NCBI RefSeq assembly: GCF_002967075.1
Contig: NZ_PUGE01000008.1
Location: 41,925-105,924, forward strand
Reading direction: 5' to 3'
Origin: Corynebacterium sp. J010B-136
GTDB taxonomy: Bacteria > Actinomycetota > Actinomycetes > Mycobacteriales > Mycobacteriaceae
Length of the DNA stretch: 64,000 nucleotides
The notes below the pieces were generated by a model. The model worked only from the letters and a program-made list of their open reading frames with translations, searched no databases and was not told where the DNA came from. The translations under genes and the position numbers were made by a program. Positions 36,534 to 43,563 of the stretch are shown piece after piece (positions within the stretch are counted from its first letter, which is position 1; every line of letters starts with the position of its first letter).

Positions 36534-37375
36534 TGCTTCCTTCTTAAAGCTGTGCCGGCGGCTTGAATTGAAATAGCGAGCTTCTTGGCACCAGAAACTC
36601 GTATACGCTCGCGAGTTGGCCCGGATTGGGCCAACCGACTTGTCAATTCTTCGAAAATCCCGGTGGCGGCTAAGACGCCAGCTCGAGCAGTCAACGGCAA
36701 GGAGGGAATGACTTCTTTTGCCAACTTCAAGTCCATCTCTATTTCTTTGATTATCTTTGATCGCTCAGAATCTGGTGGGAAATACTCCCGACCGAGCATT
36801 TCAGCGTCTTCATTTTGGTCTCTTAGAAAGTTAATCTTTTGAAATGCAGCGCCCAGGCTCTTGGCGCCAGCTTGTAGCCGCTGTTTTTCAGAAGCACTGG
36901 TTGGGTGATCGGTGAGGAAGATATCAAGGCACAACAGGCCAATCACTTCGGCAGAGCCGTAAACATAGTCTTTCAAACTGGCGTCGTCGTGCTGTTTGAT
37001 ATCGAGATCGCTTCTCATTGAGGTGAAGAATGCTTCTAAGTGCTCATCTTCTAACTCGCACCTTCGAGCGGTATTGGAGAACGCTTGAAGGATAGGGTCA
37101 GTATGGAACCGTTCACGGCTAGCCGAACGCACCTGTTGTTCGTATTCGTCGAGTAATGCGGGGGGATTGCCGCCAGCCAAAAGTGCTGTGCCGTCCACGA
37201 TTTCGTCTGCAATTCTTACAACTGCATAAAGATTTCTAATGTCCGTTCTCGTGGGCTCTGAAAGTAACCGAGTCGCTAGTGCGAAGCTAGATGAATACCG
37301 AGCAATGATTTGGTTTGCGGCCCGCGAGGCGCTTTCGTTGTAAACCTTGATAATGGTGTTTGTCGAACTCGGCAT
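36530..37375 (-). CDS. crtB: Phytoene synthase
   Basis: 281 aa, the first gene of the crt operon. It condenses two GGPP molecules to phytoene. Both Asp-rich motifs are visible: VVRIADEIVDG (about residues 52-62) and FLRDQNEDAEMLGREYFP (about 190-207). The ATG at 37375 is preceded by GAGAGG. A palindrome over the predicted -10 region suggests repressor control. No crtR-type gene lies beside it, unlike in C. glutamicum. Confidence 0.93.
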   Translation of the reverse strand: MPSSTNTIIKVYNESASRAANQIIARYSSSFALATRLLSEPTRTDIRNLYAVVRIADEIVDGTALLAGGNPPALLDEYEQQVRSASRERFHTDPILQAFSNTARRCELEDEHLEAFFTSMRSDLDIKQHDDASLKDYVYGSAEVIGLLCLDIFLTDHPTSASEKQRLQAGAKSLGAAFQKINFLRDQNEDAEMLGREYFPPDSERSKIIKEIEMDLKLAKEVIPSLPLTARAGVLAATGIFEELTSRLAQSGPTRERIRVSGAKKLAISIQAAGTALRRKQ

Positions 37376-37405
37376 TGGGTGCCTCTCGTCGGCTGGGGCG
37401 ATGTA

Positions 37406-37423
37406 GACACTTTAGATTGTGTC
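37406..37423. promoter_or_regulatory. Palindromic operator candidate upstream of crtB
   Basis: GACAC-N8-GTGTC is a perfect inverted repeat. It covers a TAAAGT -10-like box on the minus strand, 31 bp upstream of crtB. Confidence 0.45.
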
Positions 37424-37489
37424 ATCCTACAGACGCCCAGCGGTTGTTGTTTGGGGAGCGAAAATGTTTTGTAGCTCTTGGATAATATA

Positions 37490-37533
37490 CAAGAACGCAG
37501 CTATCATTCCTCGGAATGAAAGCTGCGTTCTTG
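37490..37533. terminator. Long hairpin at the chromosome/element junction
   Basis: A 13-bp stem (CAAGAACGCAGCT / AGCTGCGTTCTTG) encloses a second 6-bp stem (CATTCC/GGAATG). It lies 47 bp left of the attachment repeat. Confidence 0.6.
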
Positions 37534-37580
37534 TCAACCTTTGTTTGGCGCGTTGTGCCAACTATGTGCCAAATTACTTT

Positions 37581-37594
37581 GGGGTGGCTGACGG
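37581..37594. repeat. Attachment repeat, left copy (attL candidate)
   Basis: GGGGTGGCTGACGG, identical to 63911-63924. On the minus strand it forms the acceptor end of a tRNA-His-like 3' fragment (37580-37613) with T-loop GTTCGAG, CAGCCAC, discriminator C and CCA. No 5' half of the tRNA is present. Confidence 0.6.
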
Positions 37595-37736
37595 GGCTCG
37601 AACCCGCGACACCCAGGGACATGAGTTTGTTCCGTTTGCCGCTCATGCCGCCGCCCAATTCCCTCTGTTGTTGCAGTTAGATGGGCTATTCGCGGGAGGG
37701 TCATTTACGATGAACTACGACGCTCTGCGACCGATT

Positions 37737-37778
37737 ACGCGTAACATAAGCGTAGGTTAAAGCGTAACTGAGCGTAGG
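37737..37778. promoter_or_regulatory. Four GCGTA repeats, candidate integrase arm sites
   Basis: GCGTA occurs at 37739, 37750, 37762 and 37772, spaced 10-12 bp (one helical turn). They cover the integrase stop codon. A matching palindrome with GCGTA lies at the right end. Confidence 0.45.
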
Positions 37779-38416
37779 ACGGCCTCAATGTTTTCCCGGT
37801 CTGTGTAGTACTGCTCGGTATGGCCGAAGATAGTCGCCCTCGTGGCGGGGTCTATCTTGTCGGCGTACACCCCATGCAGTGTGGCGCGCCATGAGTGGCT
37901 GCGCAGGTCGGCCAACAGGGCGACGTCGGTGGCCTCGGCAACCTGGCGGTAGAGCTCCGGAACGACGTCATCAGCGTTCGTCGGATTCCACGGCTTGGTG
38001 GTGGAGGAGGGGGACCCGATCACGTAGTGGTCATCATCCTCCCGGTGCGAGCGGAGATAATCGGCCACGTCCTCGCGCAGGATAGGGATGTGTCTGCCCT
38101 TCTCCTTACCCTTGCGGCCCTTGACGATGTCTCTTGTGGCATCGATGAGCAGGTGGTCCCCGTGTTCAATGACGTGCTTCCATTGCACGTTGTTGGCTTC
38201 ACTGATGCGCAGGCCGGTTACGGCCTGCAGGAGGGTCATCCTGACTACTCGGCCGTGAACTGCCCGCGTGCTCTTCCTGATGTTCTTGTGTTTGGACGGG
38301 ATAAGCAGCGGGCTCACGTCTCGGGTCAGCAGATGCTCCACCACAGTGTCCCATTCGGTTCTGGTGAGCGTACGTCGGCCCCGAGACCCCTTCCCCCCCG
38401 GGGACCTCGAGGTCAA
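37757..38416 (-). pseudogene. int: Tyrosine recombinase/integrase, catalytic half (frameshifted)
   Basis: The catalytic domain of the element's integrase. Residues of the tyrosine recombinase active site are all visible: Arg in TGLRISEA, His and Arg in SHSWRATLHG, His in FGHT, and the nucleophile Tyr in EQYYTDRE. The frame is separated from its N-terminal half by a shift at a run of seven C (38393-38399). Joined, the protein would be about 390 aa, normal for a P4/phage-type integrase. Either the gene is inactive, the run is a sequencing error, or it slips. Confidence 0.85.
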
Positions 38417-38945
38417 GACTCACACCACTGAGCGGGTTCCCGTCGAGGAGGCCGTCACGGATGAGCTGGGTGATCAGGTACTTGGACAGCACGGTGCGTG
38501 CCGACGATACCGACCCTGTCTTCTTCTGTGCGATAGCCTGCAGTGACTTCTCCAGGACACGGAACCGAGTGCCGTCGTGGATGGAGTAACCCTTAAGTTC
38601 GTGGCGTACCAGCTTCAGTGACGCTAGATAACGGCTGCGGCTCAACTCTTTGAGTGTGCTCGCGTTCTCGATGCTTGGCTGCACGACCTGGTCGAGGTAG
38701 TCGGTCAAGGGTGATGACGGGGCCCAGGCGCCGCCGCTTGTGGTGAGGAGGTCTGCAGCCTTGGTGCGCGCCCTGGCCCGGGCCTCGCCCTTGGTTCTGC
38801 CCTGTGATCTGCGGCGGAGAAGTTTTCCCCCGTGGGTGCGCACGCTCCAATCGAGGACGTAGGCGCCCTCGTCCGTCTTCCGCGGGTTAACACGGTCGAT
38901 GCTGTGGGTGCCCGGTAAAAGCTTGGTTTTGGCCGCTGCAGTCAT
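38199..38945 (-). pseudogene. int: Tyrosine integrase, N-terminal half (frameshifted)
   Basis: The N-terminal part of the same integrase. It contains an arm-binding-like segment (YVLDWSVRTHGGKLLRRRSQG) and a SAM-like core-binding helical domain (TDYLDQVVQPSIENASTLKELSRSRYLASL). Useful similarity ends near 38399 at the seven-C run; beyond it the frame reads unrelated residues. The ATG at 38945 lacks a strong ribosome-binding site. It is divergent from the promoter of the excisionase-polymerase operon. Confidence 0.8.
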
Positions 38946-38979
38946 AGGAATCGATTATTCCATGAAGCAGGTAGAAGCG

Positions 38980-39008
38980 TTGTTGACGCGTAGATTGTCG
39001 TATATAAT
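38980..39008 (+). promoter_or_regulatory. Strong sigma-A-type promoter of the xis-polymerase operon
   Basis: TTGTTG, a 17-bp spacer, then TATAAT. It points toward the excisionase-like and polymerase genes. The start codon is about 235 nt downstream, leaving a long leader. Confidence 0.65.
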
Positions 39009-39016
39009 CGTAGGCA

Positions 39017-39092
39017 TCAGCACGAGATGCTGACCACCCGTCTGGGGCAACAGGGTTGGACTCCTGCCAGACGAGAGATGAGTTCCAATCTC
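39017..39092 (+). ncRNA. Structured RNA leader, three hairpins (candidate)
   Basis: Directly after the promoter come three perfect stems. Stem 1 is TCAGCA/TGCTGA with loop CGAGA. Stem 2 is CGTCTGG/CCAGACG, enclosing CAGG/CCTG with loop GTTGGACT. Stem 3 is GAGAT/ATCTC. The loops of stems 2 and 3 resemble tRNA T-arms. It could be a regulatory leader, a copy-control RNA or part of an origin. No known family was recognised. Confidence 0.45.
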
Positions 39093-39248
39093 ACGGTATA
39101 TGTGCGGCCGCCTGCGCGTGATGACCCCGGGGGAAAACGACAGGCGATGTGGGCGCTCACGGCCCCGGACAACCGTGATAGCAGGTGGACGATCCCCGGC
39201 AGGGGCCACGCGAAAAGTGCAGGTGGAAATTCGATCAAAGGATTTCCT

Positions 39249-39452
39249 GTGCGCTTTTCGCATACTATTTCGTCGCCTGTAACTGATACCGCAGGCGCTG
39301 CTGCCCATCTGGGGCTTTCTCCTCGTACGCTCGAAAAGTGGCGCACGCAGGGGAGGGGCCCCCGCTACAGCCGCCCCGGCCGTCGCATTGTTTACCGCGT
39401 AGCGGACCTGAATCACTTTCTCGAGGCGACTGCCGTGGGCGGTGGTCGTTAA
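39249..39452 (+). CDS. Excisionase-like helix-turn-helix protein
   Basis: 67 aa from the GTG at 39249 (AAAGGA 5-6 nt upstream); a longer frame to 39027 runs back through the structured leader and looks non-coding. The MerR/excisionase-type HTH reads TAGAAAHLGLSPRTLEKW, then GRGPRYSRPGRRIVYRVADL, as in HTH_17 proteins. It probably directs excision by the adjacent integrase or regulates the operon. Its stop is 2 nt before the polymerase ATG, so the two are coupled. Confidence 0.75.
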   Translation: MRFSHTISSPVTDTAGAAAHLGLSPRTLEKWRTQGRGPRYSRPGRRIVYRVADLNHFLEATAVGGGR

Positions 39453-39454
39453 TT

Positions 39455-40810
39455 ATGGCTGAATGGGAAAACCTCGCCGTGCTGGAACACGGCGAGGCTG
39501 AGGGTGAAGCTGCTTCGACCACTAGTTTAGCACTGGTTGAAGGTGAGTACGACAGCATCGTCGCTGATGTTGACGGCACCGCCTGGGTCCCTCAGATGGT
39601 TGATGTGGCTGCAGACCACCGATCCCGGACCCCCTCGTGGTTTGCCGTCCTGACCCGCCGCGTGGCTCGAGGCGCCGACATCGGCGATCTCGACAGCGAC
39701 GCCGGAGAAGTGGGCTCGAGTGCGGGCACGTCAGGGGAAAAAACTGGGCACATCTTAGAAACGTGCCCACCTGTTAATTCGAACAACGACCATATTCCCG
39801 CTGGTCAAACTATTCGAACAGTTTCAGGCCATAATCCCCTATGGGAGAGGGGAATGGCTTGGCCTGAAGGGGCAAGCCATCGCGCCGGCCGCGACGGCGT
39901 CAGCCGGCGCCTGAAGGGGGTGGGGGGACCTGCTGCTGCCCCGATCGACTTCAGTTCGCTGCCCACTGTTGAGGCTATGGGTACGGGTCGTCGCACCTGG
40001 GTCATCGGGTTCGACACTGAGTTCACCAACGAGCCGGATGGCACCCGCACCATCGACAGCTACCAGTTCAGCACTCTTGACCCTGAAGACACGACTCAGC
40101 GCGTTGATGTTGTGATCTTGCCGTTGCAGGGGCAGCGCATCTTCGTCGAGGACGCGCTGTATCTCGTGGTTCGGGAGGCTGGTCTCTGGGCTGTTTCCAA
40201 GAATCCTGAAGCCATGACCGACAAGGGCGTGGCACGCCGTCACTTCAGGCAGGACGATGACGACTACAAGAAGGTCATGGATGCGCTGTACAGCAGCTTC
40301 GCCATCCAGTTGACGTTGGCGTGTCACTACGGAAACGCTGACTTGACCGCCTTCGCCCAGCCGACTCCCCGGAAGAACGGCTCCGAGAAATACGCCGACA
40401 TCATGCGGCACGTCACTAGTGCCAGCGGTGGTCTGGTGAGCCTGCGGCCGGTGCGCATCACCCGCTCTGACGGTCGGGGGCGGTGGTGGGTGCCGATGAG
40501 TGTCACGGTGCGTGACACCATGGGGCACGCACCGCCGGGGTCTAAAGGCTTAGATGTTCTCGGGGAGAGCTGCGGTATTCCCAAGATCGAGGTTTCTGAA
40601 GGTCGTAAGAAGTTCATGACGGGCTTTCGTCATGACCGTCTGGTCGAATTCCTCGAATACGGGGTCAATGACGCACTGATCGTGGTGGAGTACTTGGCAC
40701 GGATCTGGGGTGACAACGTTTTGCCGCCGGTGACCTTTATCCGGTGGTGGTGCGAGCGCCATGCGTGCGGGCGTCATGAAGTACTGGTCGTCGCATGGGC
40801 TTCTCACTGA
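39455..40810 (+). CDS. Family B DNA polymerase (piPolB-like), N-terminal exonuclease part
   Basis: 451 aa from ATG 39455. After an N-terminal region of about 185 residues with no recognised domain comes a 3'-5' exonuclease. Exo I is VIGFDTEF (Asp187, Glu189), Exo II is CHYGNADLTAF, and Exo III is YGVNDALIVVEYLARIWG. Good similarity stops at PPVT near 40733; a +1 shift there (TTT-A-TCC) gives GGGASAMRAGV and enters the next frame. Tail residues after that are probably not native. The polymerase domains follow in the next two features. Proofreading motifs are complete. Confidence 0.8.
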   Translation: MAEWENLAVLEHGEAEGEAASTTSLALVEGEYDSIVADVDGTAWVPQMVDVAADHRSRTPSWFAVLTRRVARGADIGDLDSDAGEVGSSAGTSGEKTGHILETCPPVNSNNDHIPAGQTIRTVSGHNPLWERGMAWPEGASHRAGRDGVSRRLKGVGGPAAAPIDFSSLPTVEAMGTGRRTWVIGFDTEFTNEPDGTRTIDSYQFSTLDPEDTTQRVDVVILPLQGQRIFVEDALYLVVREAGLWAVSKNPEAMTDKGVARRHFRQDDDDYKKVMDALYSSFAIQLTLACHYGNADLTAFAQPTPRKNGSEKYADIMRHVTSASGGLVSLRPVRITRSDGRGRWWVPMSVTVRDTMGHAPPGSKGLDVLGESCGIPKIEVSEGRKKFMTGFRHDRLVEFLEYGVNDALIVVEYLARIWGDNVLPPVTFIRWWCERHACGRHEVLVVAWASH

Positions 40811-41981
40811 CTCGACTGCATCCTTTCGTGCACGCTTTCAGGGGCTTTACAAGGCTAAGGACTCCGAGGTCGAGGTCGATTCCGCTGAGGGACTGTCGTA
40901 CTACATGGTTCATGAAATGGTGCCTGTCGATGGGGACGCGACCGTCATGCACGCAGCGTGTGCGAAGGCGTTCCACGGCGGTCTGAATACGTGTCCGCAG
41001 CCTGGGTACTACGCGTTCCGGACCTACGACCTCGATCTGCAGTCGGCCTACCCGACGGCCATGGCCAGCATCATCGATATCGACTACGAAGCCGGGTGTG
41101 TCCATGACGTCATCAAGGATCGCGCTTTGTCGGAAGATGATTTTGCGTTGGGCTACGTGACCCCGCTGGTCGCGTTCGTCTCATGGGACTTCCCTGAGGA
41201 GGTAGAACCGACGATTCCCGTGGTAGTAGACGGGTCGATCGTCTACCCACGGACTTCCCAGGGGTGTGGTGCTGCTCAGGGGGACGGGATGAACGGTTCC
41301 TACAGCGGTGTTCACGGAGCATGGGCTGCGGGACCGGAGATTCTTCTCGCCTTGAAGCTGGGCGCAACCGTGCATTGCCAGATGGGCTACCTCGGGCGTG
41401 TGCTGACCGTCGATGCCGAGAGCGAGGCTGATGACGATGTGGAGCAGATCCCTTCCCGGTCAATGCGGTCAGCGGTTCAGATGATGGTTAAGGACCGGGC
41501 TACTGCGAAGCGGGTCTACGGCAAGAAGAGTATCCAGGAACTGGTCATCAAGATTGCCACCAACTCGTGTTATGGGAAGCTGGCGCAGGATTTGGATCCG
41601 CAGAACGCCTGGCAGAGTTTCGTCCAGGAGATGAATGACATCGGGGGGTCGGCGGTGACTAGTCCGTACCATGCCATGATGATTACCTCGCTGGTGCGGG
41701 CGATGCTGCTGGCGGTCATGAATGACCTTCGTGGCCGGGTCTACTCAGTGACCACGGACGGATGCATTGCCGACGTCGATGCTGACGTTATCGAGGCTAT
41801 GGATTTCCACGGCCTTTCTGAGCTTTTCCAGGACGCGCGTACGGCGCTGGTCGGTGATTCCACGGTCTGGGAGGTTAAGCACTCCCAGACTGATCTGGTC
41901 AACGTCACCACTCGTGGTAACTCCTCTATGCAGGAGGATGGCGTACTGGCCAAGGACGGGCTGAAAGCCCCAAAAGCGTGA
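40761..41981 (+). CDS. Family B DNA polymerase (piPolB-like), palm and fingers
   Basis: About 406 aa carrying the catalytic core. Motif A is YDLDLQSAYPTAM (near 41030-41060), motif B is KIATNSCYGKLAQ (near 41549-41590), and motif C is VYSVTTDGCIAD (Asp codon at 41757). TTDG in place of YxDTDS, together with a proofreading domain on an integrative element, is what I recall of primer-independent piPolBs from pipolins rather than phi29-type protein-primed enzymes. The frame begins inside the previous one and ends 4 nt inside the next, at a C-CCA-AAA heptamer. Confidence 0.8.
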   Translation: MRAGVMKYWSSHGLLTDSTASFRARFQGLYKAKDSEVEVDSAEGLSYYMVHEMVPVDGDATVMHAACAKAFHGGLNTCPQPGYYAFRTYDLDLQSAYPTAMASIIDIDYEAGCVHDVIKDRALSEDDFALGYVTPLVAFVSWDFPEEVEPTIPVVVDGSIVYPRTSQGCGAAQGDGMNGSYSGVHGAWAAGPEILLALKLGATVHCQMGYLGRVLTVDAESEADDDVEQIPSRSMRSAVQMMVKDRATAKRVYGKKSIQELVIKIATNSCYGKLAQDLDPQNAWQSFVQEMNDIGGSAVTSPYHAMMITSLVRAMLLAVMNDLRGRVYSVTTDGCIADVDADVIEAMDFHGLSELFQDARTALVGDSTVWEVKHSQTDLVNVTTRGNSSMQEDGVLAKDGLKAPKA

Positions 41982-42676
41982 AGCGCGACAGTCCTGACGA
42001 GCGGGCATGGTACCGCCGTCACGTGCTGTCGCGCACCGGAAAAGTAACCTACGGCTACACACGTTTTCCGAGTTTTCGGGAGTTATCGCACGCCACTGAC
42101 CGGGTGGATTTCATGCCGGTCTATACCCAGATTGACCGGAGCCTGGACTACGACCTGAAGCGACAGCCCGTGTGGTCGTCGATGACCGCGGAGACGGTGC
42201 CATTCGAGGGTGAGCAGTATGAGTTTGCCTCGTTCGCCACCACGGCATGGGACACGGTGGGTGATTACACCCGGGCCAAGGAGAAGGCTCGACACATTGC
42301 CGCCAATCGTCCGGGGACCACAGGGGATGACCGCCCCACAGGGTGTCTGCGCACCATCAAGCAATGGCGGACCCTGCAGCGTCGAATCGGCCACGACGGT
42401 GAGCGACGCGTGCGCACCGACGACAGTGCCACGCTGACCGAGTTGGTCGCCGGCCACAAGGAAGGTTTGTGGTCATTGCCGGTACTGGCCTCGAAGCAGC
42501 CTGTGACTGACAAACTCACGTGGTTGTCGAGTCTCGGATACGGAGATTTTACCCGTGCTCAGTGGGAGCACATGAGCAAGCGGGATCGGCGGGCCCGGGT
42601 GCTCAAGAGCGCCGACATCGACGTGATCAAGTGCGTGGTCGAAGACGTGCTGGATGCGGCTGGTGAGGCTGCATGA
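41978..42676 (+). CDS. Family B DNA polymerase (piPolB-like), C-terminal part
   Basis: 232 aa, entered by GTGA overlap from the previous frame. It begins KRDSPDERAWYRRHVLSRTG, which continues naturally from GLKAPK in the upstream frame, so it is likely the thumb and C-terminal region of the same polymerase. It contains no independent domain I know. A -1 shift at CCCAAAA (41969-41975) would fuse the two. If translated alone it would be a separate polypeptide in a split polymerase. Confidence 0.65.
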   Translation: MKRDSPDERAWYRRHVLSRTGKVTYGYTRFPSFRELSHATDRVDFMPVYTQIDRSLDYDLKRQPVWSSMTAETVPFEGEQYEFASFATTAWDTVGDYTRAKEKARHIAANRPGTTGDDRPTGCLRTIKQWRTLQRRIGHDGERRVRTDDSATLTELVAGHKEGLWSLPVLASKQPVTDKLTWLSSLGYGDFTRAQWEHMSKRDRRARVLKSADIDVIKCVVEDVLDAAGEAA

Positions 42677-42779
42677 TCTCGCTTCCAAGCCTTGGGCGGC
42701 CACGGTCCCCACCGGCGGGCTGCACGCCACCTGCCCAGGAATATAACTCGCAACAACCCCCAAAAGGACACCAAACACT

Positions 42780-43097
42780 ATGGCTACCGCCACCGAAATT
42801 CAGGCCCAGATCGACGCCGAGAAGCAGGCCCACGCCCGTCGCCTGGCCGAACTGGAACAGAAGAAGCTCGGCGCTGAACACAACGAGTTGACCGAGCTGA
42901 TCACCGCCCACGCCCGCACCCTGCCCGCCGACGAGGTCGAGGCCCTGGAACTGGCCCAGATCCGCCACGATGTGACCCGCCTCAAGGCTGACATTAAGGC
43001 CGCGAGGAAGCTCGCGACGAGGGTGTCTGAGGCTGGGAATCCAGGTCAGAACTGGGTCAGTTCTGGACCGGAAACCGGGTCGGAACTGACCCAGTAA
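42780..43097 (+). CDS. Coiled-coil protein upstream of the relaxase
   Basis: 105 aa with a strong AAAAGGA ribosome-binding site. Almost the whole chain is predicted helix (ATEIQAQIDAEKQAHARRLAELEQKK; DEVEALELAQIRHDVTRL), ending in a short disordered tail. No family was recognised. Its position between the polymerase and the oriT-like region with the MOBV relaxase suggests a mobilisation accessory or polymerase partner. That is inference only. Confidence 0.5.
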   Translation: MATATEIQAQIDAEKQAHARRLAELEQKKLGAEHNELTELITAHARTLPADEVEALELAQIRHDVTRLKADIKAARKLATRVSEAGNPGQNWVSSGPETGSELTQ

Positions 43098-43341
43098 ACC
43101 AGTCAGCGCGGCCCCGCGGCCACGCGGTGACGGCCCCCTGCAGATCATCTTCAGGAGGTCGTTGTCATGGCTGCGGACATGCCACCGGGACGGTGGCGAT
43201 GATGGTGACCCCGGCGGTGCGAGAGCCGCAGCAACGACGGGATCACCATCTGCCCGGACCGACACAAACCGAGCGAGCGAGGGCTTGTGCTGGTCCTGGC
43301 CAGCCCCCGGCAGGGCGCCCGACAAACCGACGTAGGAGTGT

Positions 43342-43448
43342 TTGTCTTTAGGGCGCTAAAGACAATCACGTTCCTGGGGTAGGATGTGTGGGGAGGGGCG
43401 CAGCAGAGGCTCCCCACACATCCGAGGGGCCCCAGGAACGCGATTGTC
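43342..43448. other. Nested palindromes, candidate oriT
   Basis: A small palindrome, TTGTCTTTAG-GGCG-CTAAAGACAA (43342-43365), overlaps a large nested one. The outer arms are 43361-43379 and 43430-43448 (18 of 19 positions match). The inner 14-bp arms GGATGTGTGGGGAG and CTCCCCACACATCC are perfect, with a 14-nt loop. The MOBV relaxase starts 115 bp further on, the usual place for its oriT. The rest of the 410-bp gap (43098-43563) shows no gene. Confidence 0.6.
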
Positions 43449-43563
43449 GTCAGGGGTGGTGGCGAGCTGATCGCTTCGACCGTGCACAGGTGAGGTACGA
43501 ACCGAAGCCGTGTCTAACGATCACGATGCCACCACCCCGGACAGCCGCCGGAAGGAACACAAC

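Noticed and set aside
37580..37613. Functional tRNA-His gene
   Set aside because: Only the T-arm and 3' acceptor strand are present; no anticodon arm or 5' strand precedes them.
39051..39092. Possible tRNA genes in the leader
   Set aside because: Two T-arm-like hairpins are present, but no acceptor stem, D-arm or anticodon arm can be assembled.
39027..39248. N-terminal extension of the excisionase-like gene
   Set aside because: It covers the hairpin leader, has no protein similarity I recognise, and a well-placed GTG with AAAGGA lies at the HTH domain.
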